From positions 1,178,001-1,242,000 of the forward strand of contig NZ_FNCZ01000001.1 in the NCBI RefSeq assembly GCF_900099995.1: 64,000 nt of DNA, given 5' to 3'. The position numbers and the translations under genes are program-made. This stretch comes from Winogradskyella thalassocola (lineage in GTDB: Bacteria > Bacteroidota > Bacteroidia > Flavobacteriales > Flavobacteriaceae). Shown piece after piece: positions 18,467 to 27,214 of this stretch; position 1 is the stretch's first letter, and every line of letters starts with the position of its first letter. The notes beneath the pieces were generated by a model, which saw only the letters and a list, made by a program, of their open reading frames with translations, ran no database searches and was not told where the DNA came from.

Positions 18467-19684
18467 TTGAATAAGCAGAAAGATATTATAATTATTGGAG
18501 GTGGAGCTGCAGGTTTTTTTGCAGCAATTAATATTGCAGAACGGCATCCGGAATTGTCTGTGGCCATCTTTGAACGTGGAAAAGAAGGTTTGCAGAAAGT
18601 GAAAATTTCAGGCGGTGGACGTTGCAATGTAACACATGCCGAATTTATACCTTCAGAACTGGTGCAGAATTACCCAAGAGGAGAAAAAGAACTTTTGGGG
18701 CCTTTTCATAGTTTTATGACAGGCGATACGATTGCTTGGTTTGAAGAACGAGGTGTAGAATTAAAGATTGAGGATGACGGTCGGATGTTTCCGGTTTCAA
18801 ATTCATCGCAAACGATTATAGATTGTTTTTTAAATGAAGCTGAAAAACATAATGTAGACGTGCTTTATAATCATTCTGTAAAGACATTAAAAGCATTAGA
18901 AAATGAGTTTATCATTGAAACTTCTCAAGGAGATTTTCAATCTAAAAAACTATTAATTGCCACCGGAAGTAATCCTAAGGTTTGGAAACTTCTAGAAGAT
19001 TTAGGACATACCATTATCAACCCTGTACCATCCCTTTTTACCTTTGATATTAAGGATAATCGTATTAAGGATATTCCTGGTGTGGTGGCTAAAAATGTAG
19101 AAATTAAAGTGGTCGGTACCGATTTGGAATCTCACGGACCATTACTAGTTACACATGTTGGGATGAGTGCACCGGCCATTTTAAAACTCTCTGCGTTTGG
19201 AGCTGTTGAATTGGCGAAAATGAATTATAATTTTAAGATTGAAATTAATTTCATCCAATTAGATTTTGAATCTTGTTTAGATCAACTGAAAAACTTCAAG
19301 CAAGAATTTGCAAAAAAGACAGTCGTTAAATTAACCCAATTCGATTTACCAAAACGGCTTTGGAAACAATTGGTTTTAGCTTCAGATATAAGTGAAACAA
19401 TGCGATGGGCAGATCTTAACAAGCAACAGTTAGAGGCATTCGCTAATCAGTTAACGCGTGCTGTTTTTCAAGTCACAGGAAAAAGTACGTTTAAAGAAGA
19501 ATTTGTGACGGCTGGAGGTATTGACTTAAAAGAAGTAAATTTTAAAACTTTTGAAAGCAAGCGTATTCCTAATCTGTATTTTGCAGGTGAAGTTATAAAC
19601 GTAGATGCCGTTACAGGTGGTTTTAACTTTCAGAATGCATGGACTAGTGCTTATATTGCTTCAGCATCAATAATTTTGCAGTAG
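18467..19684 (+). CDS. NAD(P)/FAD-dependent oxidoreductase, HI0933/YhiN family
   Basis: 405 residues. N-terminal FAD motif IIIGGGAAGFFAA, the family-specific VKISGGGRCNVTHAEF at about residues 44-60, and C-terminal FVTAGGIDLKEV plus AGEVINVDAVTGGFNFQ, which closes the FAD site. The in vivo substrate of this family is unknown. The start is TTG at 18467; the FAD loop begins nine residues later, so a later start is impossible. Its last 34 bases overlap the convergent histidine kinase gene. Confidence 0.92.
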   Translation: MNKQKDIIIIGGGAAGFFAAINIAERHPELSVAIFERGKEGLQKVKISGGGRCNVTHAEFIPSELVQNYPRGEKELLGPFHSFMTGDTIAWFEERGVELKIEDDGRMFPVSNSSQTIIDCFLNEAEKHNVDVLYNHSVKTLKALENEFIIETSQGDFQSKKLLIATGSNPKVWKLLEDLGHTIINPVPSLFTFDIKDNRIKDIPGVVAKNVEIKVVGTDLESHGPLLVTHVGMSAPAILKLSAFGAVELAKMNYNFKIEINFIQLDFESCLDQLKNFKQEFAKKTVVKLTQFDLPKRLWKQLVLASDISETMRWADLNKQQLEAFANQLTRAVFQVTGKSTFKEEFVTAGGIDLKEVNFKTFESKRIPNLYFAGEVINVDAVTGGFNFQNAWTSAYIASASIILQ

Positions 19685-21933
19685 TTGTCATTACTACCAC
19701 TGTAAGAAGTGATAATGGCTTTAAAATCTTCGAAAATATAAGGTTTAGTAATAATTTGATCGATTCCTGATGCTTCTGCTCTTAAAGAAATTTCATTAGA
19801 ATTTAACGCTGTAAGTGCTAAAATAGGGATTGTGGTATTGAACATTCTAATGTGCTTAGTCACGTCATAACCATCCATATCTGGCATGTTAATGTCCATT
19901 AAAACCAAATCAAAATCTTTTGCCTTCACTAAAGATATCGCTTCTTTGCCATTAGAGATTGTTTGACAGCTATAGCCTTCTATTTTTTCGATATTCTTTT
20001 TAGTAATCAATAAGTTTATCTTATTATCATCTACGACTAAAATGCGCATGTCTCTGTGTGGTTTAACAGATATGATGCCTTGGCTTTCTTCATTTGTAGC
20101 AAGTGTAAAGGTAATTTCAAAGAAAAAACAGGTGCCTTCGTTTGGTGTTGAAACAAAATCGATATCTGAATCATGGCTTTTTAATAAGGTTTTTACGATG
20201 TATAATCCTAAACCAGAACCACTACTGTTTTTATTTAAAAACGTCTTATTTTCAAAAGCACTAAACACAATAGACCTATGTTCTTCTTTAATTCCTATAC
20301 CAGTATCTTTAACTTCAAAACGCAGTGTAATATTCTTAGTGTCTCGCTTTTTTTCAAAAACATTTATAGTAATGCTTCCCGTTTTTGTATATCGAATAGC
20401 ATTGTAAGCCAAGTTTATTAATATTTGACTAAAGGCCACTTTGTCAACTAAGATAAATTCTTGGTCATCAGATTTGTCAATATGAACTTTAAGCTCTAAG
20501 CCTTTATTTTTTGCGGCTACAGCAACGGTACTCATAACATGATTAACAATTTTTGCCATTTTACCAGGCTTTAATCGAAGATTTTTCTTTTCAAATTTTA
20601 AACGATTTGCTTGAAGAATATTATCTATTAAAATAGACAAATAATTACTAGATGATATTAATGAATCTAAATAAGATTGCTTTTTAGTGTCATCGCTCTC
20701 TTGGTCTATAAGTGTTGCTAAGCCGCTAATGCCATATATTGGAGTTCGTAATTCGTGACTTAGAATTGAGAAAAACTCAAGTCGATCTTTATCAATGGCA
20801 ATAAGTTTAGAATTAGAGGCTTTTAAAGCGTCATTTATAAGAAGAATATTTCTTTTTGCCTTAAAATAAAAATAGAAAATAGTTAATGTAATAAGTAGTA
20901 ATGTGCTGACTATGATTGTGCTAATTAGAAATGTTTGAGAATTCTTTGCTTCTTTTTTTTGTATTTCTTTGGTGAGGTTTAATTTTTGCTCTGCATCTAT
21001 AATTTTATAAACTAAGTCACCATTTCTATTGTTCTTATTTTCAATATTTGCGAGGGCGTCGTATTTATAATTGTCAGATTTTAAAATGTATTTATTTGCA
21101 GAATCTAAATCTTTCTTAGCATAAGTATAATATAAATATTTATAATAATTGAATGTTGCTAGTTTTCTATAAGAGTTAATATCTGTGTTTAATGCAGCTT
21201 TTAACTTCTCATCACTTAAAGAAAATAAGAGGTTGTAGTTTTTGGGATTTGTTTGGTCTATCTTAATCTGTGCAAGTGCATTGTAATATTTGAAAGATTG
21301 TATTAAATTTTGCTTTAAGTTTTCTGTATGATATTCTTTAGAAATATTTAAGGTTGAAAAATCGGTATTATTTAAGAGTTCTAAACCCATATTCGACATT
21401 TCTAATAAACTCTTATTGTTGAAATTATAGTAATCTCGTTTTACTTTGTTTTCCAAATTTATAAAGTAAATTTCACTATTTAAAGATTTTGAAAGTAGCT
21501 GAGCTTTTGGGTAAATACTATCAAACTTAGTGTAATTTTTTTCTTGAGTATATGAGTTTATCAATCCAGATAGAACAAGGTCTTGTCCTTTCTTATTGTT
21601 TAGCGAATCGTAGATATGTAATGATTTTTCAAGATAACTTTCGGCTTTCTTAAAATTAGACATTTTTGTTAAAACATTTCCTAAAGCATTATAGGATTTT
21701 GCTAGTGTGGTCTTTAAATTATATTTTTTTGAAAAACTTATCGCATCATTAAGAAGAATTGTAGCCTTGTATAGACTATCGTTTTTAACTAATAAATCCA
21801 GTTTGTAACTGTCAAAAGTACAAGCTGCAGTGTTATCATTAGCTACAAGCTTTTCTTGGGCATTTATGTAATGCCAGTTAAAAAATAAGAACGCAAATAA
21901 TACAATTACAGCGTTTGATTTGGGAAAACACAT
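19651..21933 (-). CDS. TPR-containing hybrid histidine kinase/response regulator
   Basis: 760 residues: signal peptide (1-25), TPR-like periplasmic sensor (about 50-300), membrane helix (335-357), HisKA with His393 (FFSILSHELRTP), ATPase domain with N-box Asn511, DTGIG (543-547) and GSGLGL (572-577), then a receiver domain with Asp635/Asp636, phospho-acceptor Asp680 (LVLMDINMPDMDG), Thr708 and Lys730. All catalytic residues are present. There is no output domain, so the signal must pass to another regulator. The signal sensed is unknown. A good -33/-7 promoter lies just upstream on the minus strand. Confidence 0.93.
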   Translation of the reverse strand: MCFPKSNAVIVLFAFLFFNWHYINAQEKLVANDNTAACTFDSYKLDLLVKNDSLYKATILLNDAISFSKKYNLKTTLAKSYNALGNVLTKMSNFKKAESYLEKSLHIYDSLNNKKGQDLVLSGLINSYTQEKNYTKFDSIYPKAQLLSKSLNSEIYFINLENKVKRDYYNFNNKSLLEMSNMGLELLNNTDFSTLNISKEYHTENLKQNLIQSFKYYNALAQIKIDQTNPKNYNLLFSLSDEKLKAALNTDINSYRKLATFNYYKYLYYTYAKKDLDSANKYILKSDNYKYDALANIENKNNRNGDLVYKIIDAEQKLNLTKEIQKKEAKNSQTFLISTIIVSTLLLITLTIFYFYFKAKRNILLINDALKASNSKLIAIDKDRLEFFSILSHELRTPIYGISGLATLIDQESDDTKKQSYLDSLISSSNYLSILIDNILQANRLKFEKKNLRLKPGKMAKIVNHVMSTVAVAAKNKGLELKVHIDKSDDQEFILVDKVAFSQILINLAYNAIRYTKTGSITINVFEKKRDTKNITLRFEVKDTGIGIKEEHRSIVFSAFENKTFLNKNSSGSGLGLYIVKTLLKSHDSDIDFVSTPNEGTCFFFEITFTLATNEESQGIISVKPHRDMRILVVDDNKINLLITKKNIEKIEGYSCQTISNGKEAISLVKAKDFDLVLMDINMPDMDGYDVTKHIRMFNTTIPILALTALNSNEISLRAEASGIDQIITKPYIFEDFKAIITSYSGSNDNYCKIIDAEAI

Positions 21934-21955
21934 GTATTTAAGGGGATTAATGTCA

Positions 21956-21986
21956 CAAAACTAAACTTTTTACAAGATGAAACAAC
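21956..21986 (-). promoter_or_regulatory. promoter of the hybrid histidine kinase gene
   Basis: On the minus strand GTTG (21986-21983), a 19-base spacer and TAGTTTTG (21963-21956) match the Bacteroidota -33/-7 pattern. The -7 box lies 22 bases before the ATG. Confidence 0.65.
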
Positions 21987-22096
21987 ATTTAATCGGTTTT
22001 ATTTGCGCTTTAAAGAGTTGGAGATTGCGAACAAATGCTTGGTTTTATGCTGCTGTTTTGAGTTAATGTTCTTGTCGTTAGTTATTTAGGTTGTGA

Positions 22097-22127
22097 TTTG
22101 CTTGGAGGCGTGTTTTAACTATATTTA
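22097..22127 (+). promoter_or_regulatory. promoter of the DUF1697-mvaD transcript
   Basis: TTTG at 22097-22100, then 19 bases, then TATATTTA at 22120-22127. The last base differs from TAnnTTTG but the -33 box and spacing are ideal. The ATG is at 22155. Confidence 0.55.
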
Positions 22128-22154
22128 CATCTGATAATAACTTAGATTTATTAA

Positions 22155-22688
22155 ATGCAAACCTATATCGCACTTTTACGAGGAATAAATGTTGGTGGAC
22201 ACAAAAAAGTGCCAATGGCGGAGCTAAGAGAATTATTGGTAAAATCAGGGTTGATAAACGTAAAAACCTATATTCAAAGCGGAAATGTTATTTTTAAATC
22301 TTCAATTAGGGATTCAAAAGATTTAGAAACTAATATTCAAAAACTCATTTTAAAACAGTTTGGTTTTGAGGTACCTGTTTTGGTAAAAACTAGAGAGGAG
22401 TTATCCCTTATTTATAATAATTGTCCTTTTACAGATGATAAGAAAGCGGAAAGTTATTATGTGATGTTAAGTGAAATACCACGTCAAATTTTAGTAGAAG
22501 AGGCCACACAAAAAACGTATCCCGATGACGAGTATATAATTCTTAACGATTGTATTTACTTGTATTGTACTAAAGGTTACGGACAATCAAAATTCAACTT
22601 AAATTTCTTCGAACGAAAACTTAACGTCAATGCTACAGCAAGAAATTATAAAACAATGGTAAAACTCTTATCTTTGTCGGATATTTAA
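22155..22688 (+). CDS. DUF1697 domain protein
   Basis: 177 residues spanning the family. It opens with YIALLRGINVGGHKKVPMAE and continues with VKTYIQSGNVIF, the DUF1697 hallmarks, and ends with the conserved TARNYKTMVKLL. Function is unknown. It is 6 bp upstream of mvaD and so leads the mevalonate group transcriptionally, though no pathway link is known. Confidence 0.9.
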   Translation: MQTYIALLRGINVGGHKKVPMAELRELLVKSGLINVKTYIQSGNVIFKSSIRDSKDLETNIQKLILKQFGFEVPVLVKTREELSLIYNNCPFTDDKKAESYYVMLSEIPRQILVEEATQKTYPDDEYIILNDCIYLYCTKGYGQSKFNLNFFERKLNVNATARNYKTMVKLLSLSDI

Positions 22689-22694
22689 AATGCA

Positions 22695-23780
22695 ATGACA
22701 GCACAAGACTTTATTCTTAAATCTTATCATACCAATATTGAAAATGGTTCTGTAAAATGGGAATCACCAAGTAACATTGCTTTGGTGAAATATTGGGGAA
22801 AAAAGAAAGATCAAATTCCAGAAAACCCATCGATTAGCTTTACGCTTTCAGATTGTAAAACAATTACAGAAATTACTTTTACTAAAAAAGAACGTACAGG
22901 TTTTAGTTTCGATATCTATTTCGAAGGTGAAAAAAATGAAGCCTTTAAGCCTAAAATTCAAACCTTTTTTGAGCGTATTGAAATTTATATGCCTTTTTTA
23001 AAGGATTATCATTTTAAAATTGAAACATCAAATACGTTTCCACATAGCTCAGGAATCGCTTCTTCAGCGTCTGGTATGAGTGCGATTGCTTTATGTTTAA
23101 TGAGTATTGAACGATCGCTTAGCTTAGTTGAAGTAACAGACGAGGTCTTCAATCAAAAAGCATCATTTCTTGCACGTTTAGGATCAGGAAGTGCTTGTAG
23201 AAGTATCGAAGGAGAACTTGTGGTTTGGGGAAAAAATGAAAGTATTGAAGCGAGTTCAGATTTATATGGAGTAAAATTTGAAGGAGAGGTACATTCAAAT
23301 TTTAAAAATTATCAAGACACTATTTTGTTAGTTGATAAAGGTGAAAAACAAGTAAGTAGTACCGTTGGGCATCAACTAATGTATGGTCATCCGTTTGCGA
23401 AAGAACGCTTTTCTCAAGCACATGATAATTTAGCAAAACTGAAAACAATTTTAGCTTCTGGTGATTTAAATGAATTTGTGAAAATTGTAGAAAGTGAAGC
23501 CTTAACGCTTCATGCTATGATGATGACGAGTATGCCGTATTTCATATTAATGAAGCCAAATACTTTAGAAATCATTAATAAGATTTGGGCTTATAGACAA
23601 AAAACAGATTCAAAAGTTTGTTTTACGCTCGATGCAGGAGCCAATGTTCATGTTTTATATCCGGAAAACGAAAAAGAATCTATTTTAGAATTTATTAAGA
23701 ATGAATTGGTTAGCTATTGTCAAAATGGACACTACATTTGTGATCAAATTGGACTTGGCGCCAACCAAATAGAATTTTAA
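22695..23780 (+). CDS. mvaD: diphosphomevalonate decarboxylase
   Basis: 361 residues of the GHMP kinase superfamily. The enzyme converts mevalonate diphosphate plus ATP to isopentenyl diphosphate. Signatures are SPSNIALVKYWGKKK near residue 25, the ATP loop PHSSGIASSASGMSA at about 117-131, and the catalytic-Asp region CFTLDAGANVHVLY near residue 315. No phosphomevalonate kinase is in the window, so it could instead act on monophosphate, as some archaeal relatives do; sequence alone does not decide. It precedes a mevalonate-kinase-like gene. Confidence 0.92.
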   Translation: MTAQDFILKSYHTNIENGSVKWESPSNIALVKYWGKKKDQIPENPSISFTLSDCKTITEITFTKKERTGFSFDIYFEGEKNEAFKPKIQTFFERIEIYMPFLKDYHFKIETSNTFPHSSGIASSASGMSAIALCLMSIERSLSLVEVTDEVFNQKASFLARLGSGSACRSIEGELVVWGKNESIEASSDLYGVKFEGEVHSNFKNYQDTILLVDKGEKQVSSTVGHQLMYGHPFAKERFSQAHDNLAKLKTILASGDLNEFVKIVESEALTLHAMMMTSMPYFILMKPNTLEIINKIWAYRQKTDSKVCFTLDAGANVHVLYPENEKESILEFIKNELVSYCQNGHYICDQIGLGANQIEF

Positions 23781-23784
23781 TACG

Positions 23785-23792
23785 TATATTTG
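23785..23792 (+). promoter_or_regulatory. -7 promoter box (TATATTTG) for the mevalonate kinase gene
   Basis: An exact TAnnTTTG match directly after the mvaD stop and 22 bases before the ATG at 23815. It suggests a second start within the mevalonate group. Confidence 0.5.
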
Positions 23793-23814
23793 TTAAAGAA
23801 ATTGCTATCAATAC

Positions 23815-24744
23815 ATGAAGGGACCACTATTTTATTCTAAGATACTTCTATTTGGAGAATACGGAATCATTAAAGATTCTAAAGGTTTATCTATTCCTTA
23901 TAACTTTTATAATGGAGCACTTAAGAAGGATGAAAATCCTAATGAAGAAGCCCTGAAATCTAACGAAAGCTTAAAGCGTTTTACTACGTATTTAAAGGGT
24001 TTGGATAAGGATTTAGTTGTTTTTAATAGCAATAGATTACAAAAAGATGTTGATGCTGGTATGTATTTCGATTCTTCAATTCCACAAGGGTATGGAGTAG
24101 GAAGTAGTGGAGCATTAGTAGCTGCTATTTATGATAAATACGCCAGTGATAAAATTACTGTTTTAGAAAATTTAACGCGTGAAAAACTATTACGATTAAA
24201 ATCTATTTTTTCTGAAATGGAATCTTTTTTCCATGGTAAATCTTCAGGTTTAGATCCTTTGAATAGCTATTTAAGTCTTCCGATTTTAATTAATTCTAAA
24301 GATAATATTGAAGCTACTGGTATTCCTTCTCAAAAAGCAGAGGGAAAAGGAGCTGTGTTTTTATTAGACAGTGGTATTGTAGGAGAAACGGCACCAATGG
24401 TTAGTATTTTTATGGAAAGCATGAAAAATGAAGGCTTCCGTAGTATGCTTAAAGACCAATTTATCAAACATACGGATGCTTGTGTAGATGATTTCTTAAA
24501 AGGTGATATGAAATCACTATTTAAAAATACCAAGCAACTATCTAAGGTTGTTTTGAATAACTTTAAACCGATGATTCCAACTCAGTTTCATGAGTTATGG
24601 AAAAAAGGATTAGATACTAATGAATATTACTTAAAACTTTGTGGTTCTGGTGGAGGAGGTTATATCTTAGGATTTACTGAAAACATAGACATAGCAATAG
24701 AAGCCCTTAAAGGTCAGAAGTTAGAGGTTGTTTATAACTTCTAA
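23815..24744 (+). CDS. mvk: mevalonate kinase-like GHMP kinase
   Basis: 309 residues. N-terminal SKILLFGEYGIIKDS, ATP loop PQGYGVGSSGALVAAIYD at about residues 91-108, and C-terminal LCGSGGGGYILGF are the three GHMP kinase motifs. Its place between mvaD and a prenyltransferase supports phosphorylation of mevalonate with ATP. GHMP families are hard to separate by eye, so phosphomevalonate kinase activity cannot be excluded. Confidence 0.85.
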   Translation: MKGPLFYSKILLFGEYGIIKDSKGLSIPYNFYNGALKKDENPNEEALKSNESLKRFTTYLKGLDKDLVVFNSNRLQKDVDAGMYFDSSIPQGYGVGSSGALVAAIYDKYASDKITVLENLTREKLLRLKSIFSEMESFFHGKSSGLDPLNSYLSLPILINSKDNIEATGIPSQKAEGKGAVFLLDSGIVGETAPMVSIFMESMKNEGFRSMLKDQFIKHTDACVDDFLKGDMKSLFKNTKQLSKVVLNNFKPMIPTQFHELWKKGLDTNEYYLKLCGSGGGGYILGFTENIDIAIEALKGQKLEVVYNF

Positions 24745-24808
24745 TTTTTTGGTTTTGTAATTTGAGCTTAAACAGAATGTTGTTCCAGAATTTTACATAT
24801 TTAAAATA

Positions 24809-25711
24809 ATGTTATCAAGACGGCAGAAACACATTCTTCTAAAATTTTTCAGCCTATTTTCTGTAGTTAGAGGTTATAATATTTTAGTGGTTGTAATTGC
24901 GCAATATTTAGCTTCAGTTTATATTTTTGCACATGATAAGCCTGTTAAATCTGTTCTTTTAGACCTTAACCTTTTAATGCTTGTTTTAGCGTCTTCCGCA
25001 ACTATAGCAGGTGGGTATATCATTAATAACTTTTACGATTCCGAGAAAGACTTAATCAATAAGCCTAGAAAAACAATGCTAGATCGTTTGGTGAGCCAAA
25101 ACACAAAACTATCTTTTTATTTTGTTTTAAATTTCTTAGCAGTGGTATTTGCCAGTTATGTATCTTTTAAAGCCGTTGTATTTTTTTCGTTATATATTTT
25201 TGCGATATGGTTTTATTCACATCGCTTAAAAAAACAACCTATAATTGGTAATATGGTGTCTGCCATATTAACGGTAACTCCGTTTTTTGCTATTTTTATT
25301 TATTATCAAAATTTTGAAACCGTTGTTTTTGCTCATGGTTTATTTCTGTTTTTGCTAATTTCTATGCGTGAACTCACTAAGGATTTAGAGAATTTAAAAG
25401 GTGATTTAGCCCTCAATTACAGGACGATTCCGGTTGTTTATGGGGAAAAGGTATCTAAGTTAATGCTTACGATTGTGGCCGTTTTTACCATTGTTTCTGC
25501 AATTATGCTTATTCTGTTTTTTAAGATAGGTCATATGTATTATTTCTTTTATCTCAGTATTGCCTTGTTGCTACTTTATCTCATTATTCTACTGAAATCG
25601 AATAAGAAAAACCATTATCTTATTCTTCATAATATTCTAAAATTTATCATTGTGGTTGGTGTGTTTTCAATTCTTTTAATTGATGCTTCTATAGTTTTAA
25701 ATCGAATTTAA
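24809..25711 (+). CDS. UbiA-family prenyltransferase, geranylgeranylglycerol-phosphate geranylgeranyltransferase-like
   Basis: 300 residues with about eight hydrophobic segments. The two Asp-rich UbiA motifs are NNFYDSEKDLINKPRK (about 71-86) and RELTKDLENLKGD (about 189-201). The family joins a prenyl diphosphate to an acceptor in the membrane. Bacteroidota members next to mevalonate genes are usually labelled as relatives of the archaeal lipid enzyme. The real acceptor (glycerol phosphate, quinone ring or other) is not determined by sequence. It follows the mevalonate kinase by 64 bp. Confidence 0.82.
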   Translation: MLSRRQKHILLKFFSLFSVVRGYNILVVVIAQYLASVYIFAHDKPVKSVLLDLNLLMLVLASSATIAGGYIINNFYDSEKDLINKPRKTMLDRLVSQNTKLSFYFVLNFLAVVFASYVSFKAVVFFSLYIFAIWFYSHRLKKQPIIGNMVSAILTVTPFFAIFIYYQNFETVVFAHGLFLFLLISMRELTKDLENLKGDLALNYRTIPVVYGEKVSKLMLTIVAVFTIVSAIMLILFFKIGHMYYFFYLSIALLLLYLIILLKSNKKNHYLILHNILKFIIVVGVFSILLIDASIVLNRI

Positions 25712-25797
25712 AAGCAAGACGTACTGTTTTTTAGGGAATTGCAAAATTAAGGTGTTAAACATCTTAAATAATTAAGCACTAGATATAAACAATTGTT

Positions 25798-25805
25798 TAC
25801 CTTTG
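25798..25805 (+). promoter_or_regulatory. -7 promoter box (TACCTTTG) deciding the start of the next gene
   Basis: An exact TAnnTTTG match 22 bases before the ATG at 25820. An in-frame TTG at 25793 lies upstream of this box and therefore cannot be the translation start of a transcript made here. Confidence 0.55.
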
Positions 25806-25819
25806 CAAAAAATTGGAAC

Positions 25820-26680
25820 ATGACCAAACATCAAGATAGCAAGGGAAAAGGGAAGACTTCAGGAAGAGGAAATGCTAATAGTAAGACGAACAGTTTTACG
25901 AAAGGAAGCGCTCCTTTTAAAAAGAATACACAACCTGCAAAGAAGACATCGCAACCATCAAGATCATCTAATCCAGATGAGATGCGTTTAAATAAATACA
26001 TAGCCAACAGTGGTATGTGTTCACGTCGCGAAGCAGACGAGAATATAGCCATTGGTTTAGTTATGGTAAACGGTAAAGTAATTACCGAAATGGGGTACAA
26101 AGTAAAACGCACAGACGAAGTTCGTTTTGATGGACAACGCATTACGCCAGAACTTCCTGTTTATATTTTATTAAACAAGCCAAAAGGGTTTGCTACAACT
26201 ACAGCAGAAGGTAAAGGTAGAACGGTTATGGATTTAGTTGCCAATGCTACTAGTGCTAATATTAAACCGATTGGTCGTTTAGGTCGAAATTCTTTAGGTT
26301 TACTTTTGTTTACTAATGATGATATAGTAGTTCAGAAATTCACAAATTCTAAAAGTGGAGTTGCTCGATTATTTCAGGTAGAATTAGATAAAAATCTAAA
26401 ATTTGAAGATTTAAAAAAGATTCAAGAAGGTTTTAAAGTAGAAGGCAAATTAGTTGCTGTAGAGGAGATAAGCTACATCCAAGGTGAATCTAAAAACCAA
26501 GTAGGTATCAAAATTAAAAATACAGGTAACACAATTCTACGTACAATATTTGAAGAACTTAACTACGATATTGTAAAAATTGATTGCGTAGCGATTGGTC
26601 ATTTAACAAAAAAAGACATTCCTCGCGGTCATTGGAAGCATCTTACTGAGCAAGAGGTAAATACCTTGAAAATGCTGTAG
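25820..26680 (+). CDS. RsuA/RluB-type pseudouridine synthase homologue lacking the catalytic Asp
   Basis: 286 residues: a basic Ser/Gly/Lys-rich tail (1-50), an S4 RNA-binding domain (about 52-110; MRLNKYIANSGMCSRREAD) and a pseudouridine synthase domain. The family motif GRLDxxTxGLLL reads GRLGRNSLGLLL, with Gly155 (GGT) where the catalytic Asp (GAT) should be. The usual KxYxV segment reads ARLFQVEL, so the Tyr is Phe. It is probably catalytically inactive but may still bind rRNA. The ATG at 25820 was chosen because a -7 box lies just upstream. The frame is otherwise intact, arguing for retained use. Confidence 0.85.
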   Translation: MTKHQDSKGKGKTSGRGNANSKTNSFTKGSAPFKKNTQPAKKTSQPSRSSNPDEMRLNKYIANSGMCSRREADENIAIGLVMVNGKVITEMGYKVKRTDEVRFDGQRITPELPVYILLNKPKGFATTTAEGKGRTVMDLVANATSANIKPIGRLGRNSLGLLLFTNDDIVVQKFTNSKSGVARLFQVELDKNLKFEDLKKIQEGFKVEGKLVAVEEISYIQGESKNQVGIKIKNTGNTILRTIFEELNYDIVKIDCVAIGHLTKKDIPRGHWKHLTEQEVNTLKML

Positions 26681-26705
26681 CCATTGAGCTAATCGCTAAT
26701 TGCAA

Positions 26706-26754
26706 TAAATCTTAAGATTTACCGTTCGTCGAATAAATGATTCATTTTGTCGAC
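26706..26754. repeat. 16-bp palindrome plus second inverted repeat
   Basis: TAAATCTTAAGATTTA at 26706-26721 is a perfect palindrome. A second imperfect hairpin covers 26728-26754 (GTCGA/TCGAC and AAATGA/TCATTT arms, two mismatches). They lie between the end of the RluB-like gene and the next lipoprotein gene, so they may be a terminator, an operator or both. Confidence 0.4.
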
Positions 26755-26809
26755 TGGTTATTTGTTTTTTCTATATTGGCACCCCAAATAGATTAAAAAT
26801 AACCTACTT

Positions 26810-27190
26810 ATGAAAAATGTAAAACTCATTTTTGTGCTTTTACTTATGGTAAATTGTACAACGGATTCCTCTGAGGTACTAGAAACGCAAGACGATTTCG
26901 GTCCACAAATGCTTAGTTGTGTCGATGATTTGCCTCAAGTTAAAATAACTAACAACGGCACACTTACTTTCGATATTGCTGTTTATGGGCAAGATTATAG
27001 CGAATTGCATGCGGAGAATTTAGATACAACTGCAGAAAGCGATTGGTTAGAACTGTCTAGCAATGATATTTTTATTGTGGCGTCTAATGATGATGTTGAC
27101 GGTCAAAAAATTCAATTAAATATTTTTCCATGTGAAAGTGTTGAAGTGGAGGTTGACGAAAACAACATTTTACTTATTTCCGGAGAGTAA
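26810..27190 (+). CDS. small lipoprotein of unknown function
   Basis: 126 residues with a lipoprotein signal (LLLMVNCTTDSS, Cys16). The mature part is strongly acidic, has two further Cys (near residues 43 and 113) that could form a disulfide, and looks like an immunoglobulin-type beta fold. No family was recognised. It stands alone and converges with the transglutaminase-like gene. Confidence 0.65.
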   Translation: MKNVKLIFVLLLMVNCTTDSSEVLETQDDFGPQMLSCVDDLPQVKITNNGTLTFDIAVYGQDYSELHAENLDTTAESDWLELSSNDIFIVASNDDVDGQKIQLNIFPCESVEVEVDENNILLISGE

Positions 27191-27214
27191 TTATCAACAT
27201 TACAATACCAGTAA

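Noticed and set aside
25793-25819. TTG start at 25793 for the RluB/RsuA-like gene
   Set aside because: It lies upstream of the -7 box TACCTTTG at 25798-25805, so a transcript from that promoter would not contain it.
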